Shown here: piece by piece, positions 11,398-21,769 of the stretch | How positions within the stretch are numbered: the first letter of the stretch is position 1 | How the letters are laid out: each line of letters begins with the position of its first letter | Source of the DNA: Gigantopelta aegis | Lineage: Eukaryota > Mollusca > Gastropoda > Neomphalida > Peltospiridae | Reading direction: 5' to 3' | NCBI RefSeq assembly: GCF_016097555.1 | Contig: NC_054711.1 | Coordinates: forward strand, 35,957,550 to 36,021,549 | Length of the DNA: 64,000 nucleotides | Notes under the pieces: generated by a model | The model's database searches: none | What the model saw: the letters and a program-made list of their open reading frames with translations, nothing else | What the model was told of the DNA's origin: nothing | Translations under genes and position numbers: made by a program

Positions 11398-11700
11398 AGT
11401 TTGTTTGTTTTGTTTAACGATACCACTAGAGCACATTGATTAATTAATCATCGGCTATTGGATGTCAAACATTTGGTAATTCTGACACTTACTCATCAAA
11501 GAAAACCCGCTACATTTTTCCTAATGTAGCAAGGAATCTTTTATACGTACTTTTCAAAGACAGGAAAGCACATACCATGGCCTTTGACTGGTTGGAAAAA
11601 AAAAAAAAAAAAAACCCACCCAACCAGTTGAATGGATCCACCGAGGTGGTTCGATCCTGCGACGCAAACATCTCAAGCGAGCACTCAACTGGTTTTGACG
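11398..11700 (-). mobile_element. SINE, B tail (minus), decayed head
   Basis: The tail GTTTTGTTTAACGATACCAC, then TCGGCTATTGGATGTCAAAC and CCCGCTACATTTTTCC. The head side keeps GGTTCGATCCTGCGACGC and CTCAAGCGAGCACTC. An A-run of about 19 bases (11598-11616) interrupts the body. Confidence 0.8.
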
Positions 11701-11826
11701 TCTTCATTTTTTGTAATAATCAGTTCCACTGGTCTATAATTATTTTCAAAACACTTTAGGCCTATCTCAGATATGTCTGCTTATACAGAAAATGCACAAA
11801 ATAGTAGAGGATTCTGGACTGGGGGA

Positions 11827-12172
11827 TATAAGTGTACGACACGGGGGCAAGTGGTAATGGCCCCCCACCCCCACCCCACCCCACCCCCACCCCCCACCCC
11901 CATCCCCACCAGAGGCTGGAGAAAATCTTCAAATTCGGGCAAAACAGATAAGAGATATTCAGGCAAAATTAGCTTGCCTGAAACAACCAACAATAATTTT
12001 TATTAGTTATATTTCATGTAAAAATGTAAAAAGTGATTCGTTTGCAACCCTCCATAGTTGAATGCCAGCATTGCTAATATGAATAAATGTTGTTATCCAG
12101 ATTTGGGCATTTTCGTTTAATTCGGACAAAATCAACCTGCCACCTACAAAAATGGGAGCCCTTACGCCTATG
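11827..12172. mobile_element. TIR element of the CATAAGCGTACG family
   Basis: The left end ATATAAGTGTACGACACGGG and the right end GAGCCCTTACGCCTATG are inverted copies with differences. The interior includes CTTCAAATTCGGGCAAAA and TCCAGATTTGGGCATTTTCG, shared with 52094-52460 and 1966-2096. There is no transposase. Confidence 0.65.
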
Positions 12173-12185
12173 AGGGGGTTGACTT

Positions 12186-12288
<103 letters not shown>

Positions 12289-12762
12289 CCCCTTAACTCC
12301 GAGAAGAGATCTCACTTGAAATATGGCATTACAAGTCTTCTGATTTAGTACCAATAATTAGCAGCCATAATGCTCGCCATCACGTGACCATATCGCCATT
12401 GTGTGACCTCCGCCAATCCTGTGGTCGTACATATTTCGATTTTGAGTCATAACGCGCAGTTTTATTGGTCGTTATTCGTGATGTATGTCGGCCATGAATT
12501 CCGCTATAATGGCCTTACACATTAGTTCTCAATGGAACGTTGAATTTCTCATGTAAAATTAGATAGAAAATAAAACTTATGTACAGTCGTTGAAAGTAGA
12601 TACATCAAAAGGTAGACATCCTTGATTTTCTTTAAACCACAATTTTTTGCCTAGCAGGAAGCTGACACTTGCCTGGCTGTTGGGTTTTTTTTAAAATAAA
12701 AATGCGCCGTGTGTGTGTGTGGTGTGTGTGTGTGTGTGTACACGCGATCACGTTTGTGTGGC

Positions 12763-12766
<4 letters not shown>

Positions 12767-12856
<90 letters not shown>

Positions 12857-12890
12857 GTATGTATGTATGTATGTATTGATGTATTGTATG
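12767..12890 (+). repeat. (TC)n then (GTAT)n microsatellite
   Basis: Pure TC to about 12851, then GTAT repeats. The GTAT part is the 3' tail of the minus-strand SINE that follows (12890-13070). Confidence 0.95.
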
Positions 12891-13070
12891 TATGTCGAGG
12901 TTGACTGTTCTGTTACATACATAGATATTAACGCACTGGCGCAGGGGATAATCAAATCCTTTCTGGCCTCACAAATTGTCCTATGCCGTTGCTGGGACTC
13001 GAACCTATGGAACCGAATCGCCCGCACCTTTGCAGACTTGCCACGATACCTTTTCAGCTATTGATGCATC
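12890..13070 (-). mobile_element. tRNA-derived SINE, type 3 head, (CATA)n tail (minus)
   Basis: Read on the minus strand: A-box-like TATCGTGGCAAGTCTGC, B box GGTTCGAGTCCC, body GGCCAGAAAGGATTTGATTA, end TCGACATACATACATACA. It is a third SINE family with a microsatellite tail rather than the GTGTCGTTAAA tail of the others. Confidence 0.75.
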
Positions 13071-13189
13071 CATAAAAAGGATGTTCTTTAACTCAACTAT
13101 ATGCATGGGGCCTACAAGCTACGCGGTCGATCCCGCTTACGTGCATGAAACAGTGGTCAGACCTGGCACTGGCTAGTATGTATGAATAT

Positions 13190-13290
13190 CTATATTTTGT
13201 ATGTATGTCGAGGTTGACTGTTACATACATAGATATTAGCGCATGGGATAATCAAATCCTTTCTGGCCTCACAATTTGTATGTATGTATG
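13190..13290 (-). mobile_element. 3' fragment of the type 3 SINE
   Basis: It repeats the tail part of 12890-12975 (GTCGAGGTTGACTGTTACAT, GGGATAATCAAATCCTTTCT) with small changes, again bounded by GTAT repeats. It has no head. Confidence 0.75.
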
Positions 13291-13453
13291 TATCTATGTA
13301 TATAGTGTGCTCCCTTTGATGATCTCCCTAACGTAGATAACGAAAATAGCTTGCATGCGTAAACTAATAACTTGACAATATTTATATATTTACGTCTGTG
13401 GTTAGCACACCTCGTAAACTTGGGGACTTTTGACATGTTATTACTAATGTTCT

Positions 13454-13826
13454 GTCGTGGTAGGCCATCGGTCTACAGGCTGGTAGGTTATGGGTTCGGA
13501 TCCCAGTCGAGGCATGGGATTTTTAATCCAGATACAGACTCCAAACCCTGAGTGAGTGCTGCGCAAGGCTCAATGGGTAGGTGTAAACCAATTGCACCGA
13601 CCAGTGATCCATAACTGGTTCAACAAAGGCCATGGTTTGTGCTATCCTGCCTGTGGGAAGCGCAAATAAAAGATCCCTTGCTGCTAATCGGAAGAGTAGC
13701 CCATGTAGTGGCGACAGCGGGTTTCCTCTCAAAATTTGTGTGGTCCTTAACCATATGTCTGACGCCATATAATCGTAAATAAAATGTGTTGAGTGCGTCG
13801 TTAAATAAAACATTTCTTTCTTAATG
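13454..13826 (+). mobile_element. SINE, type 2-like head joined to A tail (plus)
   Basis: The head has GTCGTGGTAGGCCATCGG and B box GGTTCGGATCCC. The middle GACCAGTGATCCATAACTGG is unique to this subfamily. From GCAAATAAAAGATCCC to GTGCGTCGTTAAATAAAACA it matches the A-tail SINEs that have a different head. A sister copy starts at 63772. Confidence 0.85.
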
Positions 13827-14283
13827 ATGTTCTGAAAAATTCAGCTCTATACTGTTCATTTCTGGGGTAAACCATAATGTTCCTGGAGTGAAAGACAAAG
13901 AAACGGTTGACCACAATATTAGCGTGATAAAAGCCATTCACCCGCGATGGATCCTGTCGGCTTTTGACAGGGTGGACAAAGACCCTGCAATCGTCACACG
14001 TGGCTGGCAGTTTGCTGGTCTATTGGGCATTTTGTCTGTCTTAGAAATTTGATATTTCTTGTTGCTGTTTTAATAAAGTGGGACACAATGTCATATACAA
14101 ATTACACCAATGAAAAGTGTGGCACCTCACATTTAATCTACCTGCAAGAAAATGGGGGGGGGGGGGGGGTTACATACCATTTAAGAGATTTTATTAATGT
14201 TTTTATTAACAACCGTCATTTTCGCTGAATATCGCAGTTCCATTTTTGGAGGTACCCTGTATTAGTTTCAACCTCTGGTGTAT
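13827..14283. other. No gene seen
   Basis: No coding signal. A G-run lies at about 14154-14169. Confidence 0.4.
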
Positions 14284-14514
14284 CATGGGCGTACATAGGA
14301 TTTTGAAAAGGGGGGGGGGGGGTTCCAATACATAGGATTTTTAAAAGGGGGGTTCCAAAATAGATTGCAGAGATATTGGGCATATATTTCTATGTTGAGT
14401 AAATATAATAATGTCAGATATCAATGTCAGATATATTAAATTATTTAAAAAAAGCGATTTCGGGGGGGGGGGGGGGTTCGGTCGAACCCATCGAACCCCC
14501 TATGTACGCCCATG
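14284..14514. mobile_element. MITE with perfect 16-bp TIR
   Basis: CATGGGCGTACATAGG at 14284-14299 is matched exactly in reverse complement at 14499-14514. Both subterminal regions contain G-runs followed by TTC (GGGGGTTCC, GGGGTTCGG). Total length is 231 bp, with no coding capacity. The ends resemble those of the CATAAGCGTACG family, so both may use the same transposase; that is inference. Confidence 0.85.
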
Positions 14515-15370
14515 CTGCCTAATAACTGTTACAAATGAAAGTGTATTTATTGATCGTCAATGGATAACAGTACAGCGGCTCAGTCTTTCAAGTACTTTCA
14601 ACAGATCAATAATAATTTGTCGTTAGTTCATTACAGAATAGCAGCCATTGTCAAGAATAAGAAGTTTTAGCATCGTAATATACTCTTCAGAAATAAAGTA
14701 GGGGAATGTAGGAAATAACAGCAAATAAAGAAGTATCAAGACGTATCAGTGTCTAGGAATAGCTGCTTGATAATAACGTGCTTGTTCATGTTGGCACCAG
14801 ATTGTATGACTGCAAACGATCGTGAAACAAGACAGACATGACATGCGACAATAACTGGTAATGCGATTCGTCAAAACATTCGTTTATTCGATTTGAGGAA
14901 GTCTGTTCCACTCCTCTTGCAGCGCCTTTGCCAAGTTCAGCTAAAGTAGCCGGCGGCCGTTGACGTTAACGCACACGTCTCTCGACCATGCTACAGACGT
15001 GTTCTATGGAGAATAAGTCAGCGCTCATTGCTGGTCATGTTTTGCTGCTGAAGGTAGCCACTTACGATATGTGCACGGTGGGCCCAAGCAATGTCATCTT
15101 GAAACACAAACCGTCGACTAGGAGACGGCGAGCAAACGGAACAACAATCGGTGCCAGTATGTTATCCCGGTAGTACCGACCAGTGATCCTCCCTTGAACA
15201 GTATGGAGTGGTGTTTTGTCAGTCATAATGATGCCACCCCACATCATAACTGAACCACCACCGAATGTCATGTGGCTTGCTTAACGTTGATGTTTGCTTG
15301 GCGCTCATTTCGACGTCGCCAAACGCGATCACGCCTATCCAAGAGGTCTGGAGTGAATCTAGACTAGTCA

Positions 15371-15477
15371 AGGAAGGAAGGAATGTTTTATTTAACGAAG
15401 CACTCAACACATTTTAGTTACGGTTATATGGCGTTGGACATATGGTTGAGGACTACACAGATATAGAGAGAGAAAAG
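15371..15477 (-). mobile_element. Short A-tail SINE piece with 9-bp target duplication
   Basis: GACTAGTCA occurs at 15362-15370 and again at 15478-15486. Between them lie the A tail (ATTTAACGAAGCACTCAACA, GGTTATATGGCGTTGGACAT) and a short piece of body. The copy is 5'-truncated, as expected for target-primed reverse transcription. Confidence 0.9.
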
Positions 15478-15512
15478 GACTAGTCAGAGAACATTACACG
15501 ACACCCGACGAT

Positions 15513-15535
15513 CCCCCCCCCCCCCCCCCCCCCCC
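15513..15535 (+). repeat. Poly-C tract
   Basis: A C run of about 23 bases just beyond the SINE insertion, within the decayed Tc1 element. Confidence 0.85.
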
Positions 15536-16014
15536 ACTCCCATCTCTACGCTGTGTACACCATTGGCACCTGTTTACCATATGGCGATTCATTAAGGTAT
15601 AACAACACGTGGCCGCCGAGCATACTCTGACCCCAGTAGCCTTTGTGTAACTGTTCAGCGATTTGAGTCACCGTTTGAGCTCGATTTCGTAGAACATGGG
15701 TTCTGATGAATCGATCCTAGACTCGTGTGGTTGACTTGGGACGCCCTGAACGGGGTCGATCATCAATTTGGGTCTGCTGGTGTTTGTTCCATAGTCTGCA
15801 TATCACAGACGGCGAATATGTTCCATTATAGTAGAGTCAATATATGGTTTGACCCCCACAAAATTGCTACATCACGCTGAATTCTACCAGTTTGAAGCAT
15901 GCCAATAGTCTCAAGGCGTTCTTCACGTCGTAGACGCCGCATCACCAATTCAAAAACAAACAATGTATAACATCCAAAGAACAAAGGTTAACTGATCATG
16001 AGATTCAGCAAAAT

Positions 16015-16215
16015 TAACACACCTCAGCCATCTGGGCTGTCTGTCCAGGACAGTGGGTTAGTCGTTAGTGAGAGAGAAGAGGGTGTAGTGGCATTACACC
16101 TACTCATTGAGCCCTTAAGAACTCGCTCTGGGTTGGAGCCGGTACCGGGCTTCGAACCCTGTACCTACCAGCCTGTAGTCTGATGGCTTAACCACTGCGC
16201 CACCGAGGCCAGTTA
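16015..16215 (-). mobile_element. tRNA-derived SINE, type 2 head (minus)
   Basis: Read on the minus strand it begins GGCCTCGGTGGCGCAGTGG (A box TGGCGCAGTGG), then B box GGTTCGAAGCC, then GCTCCAACCCAGAGCGAG and CCCAGATGGCTGAGG. TTAACA flanks both sides and may be the target duplication. The usual AATTGGATATGAGCA end is absent. Best copy for defining the head of the family that gave rise to the 146-bp satellite. Confidence 0.85.
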
Positions 16216-16587
16216 ACAGTAGCAATCACGCAAGCAGATTTATAGACCACTCTGTGAAGTGTCAAAATCGCTAGTGACGCCATAACCACGTATACAGTTG
16301 TGTTGCGGGTGTTAGGTTGTGCAGCCATGGACGTTATTTCCTAGGCAGTCATTTATAAAAGCTGATCTCTGTTCCAATCATTTGCATTTTAAAGAGTATA
16401 TTATATTGATTTGCATGTAACTGTAAGAGGTTCATACATTGGGGACTGGAGGTGAATGGAAACATTTTTAAAAACAAAACAAAAACAACAAAGAACTTTA
16501 ATTATTACCCATTTTCTGTCTATATTTAAACTCCGTAACAACATAATACAATACCAAATGAACAAGTTATCACAGCATCATGAAACG

Positions 16588-16838
16588 TTTGTTTTGTTTA
16601 ACGACACCACTAGAGCACATAGGCTATTGGATGTCAAACTTTTTTCCATTAGTAGCAAGAGATATTATATATGAATTTATATGCACCATCCCATAGGCAG
16701 GATAGTATATACCACAGCCTTTGATATACCAGTCGTGATGCACTGGCTTGAGCAAAAAATATAGACCACCTACGGGGATCGATTCCACACCGACCGCGCA
16801 TCAAGCGAACAATTTACCACTAGGCTACTTCCCACCCC
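16588..16838 (-). mobile_element. SINE, type 1 head, B tail (minus), internally deleted
   Basis: GTTTGTTTTGTTTAACGACA, then TAGGCTATTGGATGTCAAAC. The stretch between that word and CCATTAGTAGCAAGAG is missing. The head ends at TTTACCACTAGGCTACTTC. Confidence 0.85.
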
Positions 16839-17172
16839 TGAATACCTAAATGAATGAATAAAGAAATAAAACCCACAAAAATTAAAATAATTAAATGATA
16901 TCTATCATACACGTGTTCTAGTTTGGGACCGTGCATCAGGCAAGTGCTTTACCACTAGGTAAATTGCCACCACAATTCGAGATAAAAAAAAAACCCAGCT
17001 GTCATGTTTTGGTTGGGGTTGTTGTTGGGTTTTTTGTGGGGTTTTTTTTTTTGGGGGGGGGGGGGGGGGGTAATTATTATATTATTTAAAATTATTACTG
17101 GTCCAGAAACCTGTGTCACAATTTTACAAATGATGTTGAATATCAGTAATACATATAAAAACATTTTCAGAG

Positions 17173-17203
<31 letters not shown>

Positions 17204-17712
17204 TATTCAATTGAAGATTTACATTACATGTGATTGTTTACATTCTGTAATATTAAAATGATTATTCTTCAGACTGATTGGCTTCTCCTGCACTAGAACA
17301 GCTAAAACAGATAACTTGCAAGACATTGTGAGACCATAAATGACAGGGATACAGAACAGAAAGCCACATGCTACGATCTCATCAACCAACAGGAACAGCT
17401 AGCAATCAATGTTTTGGAAAAAGTGAGATGCAAATTATAAGCTCTTGGTGGCAAAACGACTGCAAGGGCAAAAACAATGAAACTGCATCCTTAGTGCCTT
17501 CTTAACATCTAGAAATCCACAACTGGTGAAAGAGGATACTAAGCTGAACAACGAGAACACCAAGTTAAGCACAAAGGAAGAAGCTGGTGACAATGTTGAT
17601 CGAATAGGAGGATGAAGGTTTTTACCTATCTTTACCAGAAAGTCAACTATCAATAGCGGCTCATTCTGAGACTCGATCAAGTCAACTACAGGTACCACTA
17701 TCTCATCTAATG

Positions 17713-18040
17713 GAAGAAGGAAATGTATTATTTAACGAAGTACACTCAACACATTTTATTTACAGTTATATGGCATTAGACATATGGTTAAGGACCACAC
17801 ACATTGGGGAGGAAACCTGCTGTCTCCACTTCATTGGCTACTCTTTTCGATTAGCAGCAAGGGATCTTTTATATGCATCATCCCACAGACAGAATAGCAC
17901 ATACCACAGTCTTTGATATACCAGTCGTGGTGCACTGGCTGAAACGAGAAATAGCCCAATGGACCCACCGATGGGGATTGATCCCGCACTGACCACGCAT
18001 CTAGCGAACACTGTTCCACTGGGCTGTGTCTCGCCCCCCA
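17713..18040 (-). mobile_element. SINE, type 1 head, A tail (minus), near full length
   Basis: Tail GTATTATTTAACGAAGTACA to head CACTGGGCTGTGTCTCGCC in reverse, with GGCATTAGACATATGG and CAGTCGTGGTGCACTGG between. Flanked by CTCATCTAAT at 17702-17711 and at 18044-18053, an apparent target duplication. Confidence 0.9.
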
Positions 18041-18182
18041 CCTCTCATCTAATCGGCCATAGACTCAACTCTCCCCCCCCCCCCCCCCCCAGAAAATTGG
18101 AAAAAGATGCCTAAATGATTGAGTAACCTAGTTCTCCAGAGTCCCAAGACTCAATGCTTACTAAGTGGAGCAATGAAAGTTC

Positions 18183-18235
18183 AAGTTTGTTGTGTTTAAC
18201 GACACAACTAGAGCACTTTGATTTATTAATGAGCA
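18183..18235 (-). mobile_element. B-tail SINE fragment (minus)
   Basis: GTTGTGTTTAACGACACAAC and GAGCACTTTGATTTATTAAT only. GAGCAATGAA flanks it on both sides (18167-18176 and 18232-18241), so it is a very short insertion with its own target duplication. Confidence 0.75.
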
Positions 18236-18466
18236 ATGAAGGAGATTATTTAAAATTTTGACAGTCTTAGTAGACATTGTTCAAGACTTGTACAAGCTTT
18301 TTTACAAACATTGATTTAGTTAATGATTTACATTTGTCATAACCATATTCTCCGACGAGTGTAAGAAGATTCATTACTTAAAGTAAAAACTGTGAAAGAG
18401 ACAATACAACTATGTTTTAAGTTGACACTCGATTTTTGGGGTAAACGATTCTCTACAAATATAAAG

Positions 18467-18718
18467 TTAAGTTTCTTTTATTTAACGACACCACTAGAGC
18501 ACATTGATATATTAATCATCGGCTATTGGATGTCAGACATTTTTAATTCTGGCTCGTAGTCAACAGAGGAAACATTTTCTTAATGAGTAACCCATGAAGT
18601 GGCGACAGCGGGTTTCCTCTCTCTATATCTGTGTGGTCCTTAACCATATGTCTGATGCCATATAACTGTAAATAAAATGTGTCGAGTGCATCGTTAAATA
18701 AAACATTCCTTCCTTTTT
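18467..18718. mobile_element. Two facing SINE tails (B minus, then A plus)
   Basis: 18467-18573 is a minus-strand B tail (TTATTTAACGACACCACTAG to GTCAGACATT). 18578-18718 is a plus-strand A-type body end and tail (ATGAGTAACCCATGAAGTGG to CATCGTTAAATAAAACATTC). They meet tail-outward with no heads, as in twin-priming inversion or one inserted into the other. Confidence 0.75.
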
Positions 18719-18785
18719 ACAGCCAAGTGTTTAGAGAGTAAAATGTAATTGCATTAGAAAATAAAAAAATTTAAAATGTATTGTT

Positions 18786-18959
18786 CAGGGCTCACCCTGT
18801 ATATTGCCAAATTAGCCAATTGATAATTTTTATACAAAGTGGCTACAAAATTTTGACTTTGGCTAATAAAATATTCCTCAAATTAATTTAATAATTTTCA
18901 AGGAAATGCTCTATGTTTATGAAAATTGGTTGAACCAAAAAATTCCATTGTGAGCCCTG
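18786..18959. mobile_element. Short hAT-like MITE with ATTGTT flanks
   Basis: It starts CAGGGCTCACC and ends TGTGAGCCCTG, and is 174 bp. ATTGTT lies immediately outside both ends (18780-18785, 18960-18965), part of a likely 8-bp duplication with mismatch. Internal TTAGCCAA / TTGGCTAA pairs extend the symmetry. Confidence 0.85.
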
Positions 18960-19055
18960 ATTGTTACAAGCTCTATTGTTTACAAAAATATACCATTTAA
19001 TGTTTATGAAACAACTAAGTTAAAACTCTTCTGTAAATCTCAATTGATCATATAA

Positions 19056-20577
19056 TATACTGAACAAAATAAGAAACTTCCGCAACCTTTGCTTGAACAT
19101 AACTTGATGAAAACAAACCGGGGGAATAATTGTTATATATGTGTTTAAAGAGTGTTCCATGATGCATCGTTTGGTGCAAAAATCATGGCCATAGGTTAAC
19201 AGAAACTGGGAGAAATTTTGACCAAGTGTGGTAGGGGTTAAAAATAAAAACACCCACTTAATAACTGGTATGACCACCTCTTGAATTGACCACTGCAGTG
19301 CATCGCAGGCGTATACAATTGACTAAAGTGTTGATTTCTGCCTGTGGAATATTGTTCCATTCCTGAATGAGCGCTTGACGAAGTTCATTGACGTTAGCGG
19401 GTGGGTTGGGACGACGCCTCAATCGTCTGTCCAGACTATCCCAGGCATGCTCGATGGGGTTGAGATCAGGACTTTTAGTGGGCCAGTCATCAATGAAATC
19501 AATGTTATTTGTCCTAAGAAAATTTACAGTGTCTCTAGCTGTATAAGAGGTGGCATTATCATGCTGAAAAATCGAGATGTTGGCATTGTTATGGAACAGA
19601 GGAATGACGTGATGAGCAAGAATGTCATCACGGTAACGTTGAGCATTTAAATTGCCATCAATGACGACTAGTGGTGAACAATAACCATGGGCAATGGTTG
19701 CCCAAACCATGACAGAACCCCCACCCCCGAAATGATCTCGTTCAAGAACACAACAGTCAGCATAGCGTTCATTTCTCCAACGGTAGACGTGCACCCTGCC
19801 ATCACCACGTTGTAAAGAAAATCGGGATTCATCCGAAAAAAGAACGGTATTCCAGCATCGCCGTATCCAACGAGTGTGTACACGTGCCCAATTAAGATGA
19901 TTTAGACAATGACGTTGCGTTAAAACGCATCCGACGTATGGATGTCGTGCATGTAAACCGTTCTCCCGTAGACAATTACGAACAGTTTTCCCACTGATTC
20001 GGTTATTGTGAAGCCCAGGTGTGTTAGCAGCAGTAGCAGTGGCAGTTTGGAATCGATTGCACAAATGCATGTTCATGATATAGCGGTCTTGACCACGTGT
20101 TGTAACACGCGGACGTCCACGAGGTGGCAAGTCTTTGGTGCTTCCTGTCGTTCGAAATCTTACGCGAAGATTCGTATCGCTCGACTAGAACTCCCAACAT
20201 GCCTTGCAACGTCTTCTGTTGACATGCCAGCATCAAGCATGCCAATCGCCCGTTCACGTAAATTATTGGGTATTCTTGGCATACTAAAAATGCTACAATG
20301 TAAAAAACTTAATTTTTTTTACAAATTTTGAAGCGTTTTCATTCACTTGACAAAATTGACCAAATACTACACGGGACACGTCAAACCATGCATGCATGTG
20401 CAAATTGAATTTCACGTTGTCAACGATTAACAGTGCAAAAATAATCGATAAAATTCATGAATCCTGATAATACAGCTCAAGGCTAATACTACCTATATAA
20501 TTTCATTACACAATGAATTCTTTAACACAACAAATACTATATGTACAAATCGGAACTTTCTTTTTTTGTTCAGTATA
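19056..20577 (-). mobile_element. Tc1/mariner transposon, nearly complete
   Basis: The ends ATACTGAACAAAATAAGAAA and TTTCTTTTTTTGTTCAGTAT form a TIR of about 27 bp with few mismatches. TA is present outside each end. The 1.52-kb length and single transposase gene on the minus strand are standard for Tc1 elements. The transposase frame is nearly open, so this copy is rather young. Confidence 0.9.
19258..20282 (-). pseudogene. Tc1/mariner transposase, one frame break near the N-terminus
   Basis: The enzyme would cut and paste the surrounding element at TA sites. The natural start is at 20282 (MPRIPNNLRERAIGM, a helix-turn-helix start), but that frame stops at 20160-20162 after 40 codons. The rest is open from about 20130 to the stop at 19258 (290 codons). 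In that part are GRPRVTT, the linker between DNA-binding and catalytic domains; FSDESRF with the first catalytic Asp; GGGGSVMVWA; FQHDNAT with the second Asp; and SPDLNPIEHAWD with the Glu. I count 35 residues between the second Asp and the Glu, against 34 in classic Tc1. The chain ends normally in RGGHTSY. Flanking TIRs confirm the identity. Confidence 0.9.
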
Positions 20578-20638
20578 TATTGTAACCTGAACATTAAATT
20601 AATGAAAGTGAAGTTCTAGCCATAGAAAACAAAAATGA

Positions 20639-21129
20639 AACATCATCATTTTCAAGCCAGCCAATTAGTGGCTGTAGAAGTATTCTGTACCCTGTGCAAT
20701 TATCTAACAAACAATGAAACATCATCATTTTCAAGCCAGCCAATTAGTGGCTGTAGAAGTATTCTGTACCCTGTGCAATTATCTAACAAATCATCATTTT
20801 CAAGCCAGCCAATTAGTGGCTGTAGAAGTATTCTGTACCCTGTGCAATTATCTAACAAACAATGAAACATCATCATTTTCAAGCCAGCCAATTAGTGGCT
20901 GTAGAAGTATTCTGTACCCTGTGCAATTATCTAACAAATCATCATTTTCAAGCCAGCCAATTAGTGGCTGTAGAAGTATTCTGTACCCTGTGCAATTATC
21001 TAACAAATCATCATTTTCAAGCCAGCCAATTAGTGGCTGTAGAAGTATTCTGTACCCTGTGCAATTATCTAACAAATCATCATTTTCAAGCCAGCCAATT
21101 AGTGGCTGTAGAAGTATTCTGTACCCTGT
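20639..21129 (+). repeat. 69/79-bp tandem array, 7 units
   Basis: The unit is TCATCATTTTCAAGCCAGCC, AATTAGTGGCTGTAGAAGTA, TTCTGTACCCTGTGCAATTA, TCTAACAAA; some units add CAATGAAACA (79 bp). Units start near 20641, 20720, 20789, 20868, 20937, 21006 and 21075. Frames read through it only because of repetition. Confidence 0.95.
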
Positions 21130-21766
21130 GCAATTAGTGGCTGTACAAGTATTCTGTACCCTGTGCAATTAGTGGCTGTACAAGTATTCTGTACCCTGTG
21201 CAATTAGTGGCTGTACAAGTATTCTGTACCCTGTGCAATTAGTGGCTGTACAAGTATTCTGTACCCTGTGCAATTAGTGGCTGTACAAGTATTCTGTACC
21301 CTGTGCAATTAGTGGCTGTACAAGTATTCTGTACCCTGTGCAATTAGTGGCTGTACAAGTATTCTGTACCCTGTGCAATTAGTGGCTGTAGAAGTATTCT
21401 GTACCCTGTGCAATTAGTGGCTGTATAAGTATTCTGTACCCTGTGCAATTAGTGGCTGTACAAGTATTCTGTACCCTGTGCAATTAGTGGCTGTACAAGT
21501 ATTCTGTACCCTGTGCAATTAGTGGCTGTACAAGTATTCTGTACCCTGTGCAATTAGTGGCTGTAGAAGTATTCTGTACCCTGTGCAATTAGTGGCTGTA
21601 CAAGTATTCTGTACCCTGTGCAATTAGTGGCTGTAGAAGTATTCTGTACCCTGTGCAATTAGTGGCTGTACAAGTATTCTGTACCCTGTGCAATTAGTGG
21701 CTGTACAAGTATTCTGTACCCTGTGCAATTAGTGGCTGTACAAGTATTCTGTACCCTGTGCAATTA
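21130..21766 (+). repeat. 35-bp tandem array, about 18 units, derived from the previous unit
   Basis: CAATTAGTGGCTGTACAAGT then ATTCTGTACCCTGTG, 35 bp, is the core of the 69/79-bp unit without the TCATCATTTTCAAGCC part. Most units carry ACAAG where the parent has AGAAG. The array closes with the parental CAATTATCTAACAAA, so the core expanded inside a parental unit. Confidence 0.95.
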
Positions 21767-21769
21767 TCT

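Larger units (their letters stand above)
14880..15945 (-). pseudogene. Tc1-like transposase pseudogene
   Basis: On the minus strand the N-terminal helix-turn-helix region begins near 15945 (MRRLRREERLETIGMLQ) and is followed by many stops. A readable central piece at 15062-15271 has FGGGSVMMWGGI, the conserved motif before the second catalytic Asp of Tc1 enzymes, then GRYYRDNILAPIV. C-terminal similarity fades by about 14880. A SINE with a 9-bp target duplication splits the frame. With several stops and frameshifts it cannot encode an active enzyme. The motif wording of a second relic at 50675-51000 is close, so the two belong to one subfamily. Confidence 0.75.
14679..16400 (-). mobile_element. 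Decayed Tc1-like transposon carrying two SINEs
   Basis: The ends ATATACTCTTCAGAAATAAA (left) and TTTTAAAGAGTATAT (right) are related inverted repeats similar to those of the Tc1 element at 47960. Minus-strand pieces of a Tc1 transposase lie between. SINEs at 15371-15477 and 16015-16215 account for about 0.3 kb, leaving an element of about 1.4 kb. Outer ends are less certain than the transposase assignment. Confidence 0.65.

Noticed and set aside
16015-16215. tRNA gene
   Set aside because: A and B boxes are present, but no cloverleaf with proper acceptor stem, and the same head with a long body recurs; it is a SINE.
17265-17710. Coding-like A/G-rich stretch (LVKEDTKLNNENTKLS and similar)
   Set aside because: Readable only in short pieces of different frames, without motif, splice signals or a matching family. 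Possibly an old gene relic, but not supportable.
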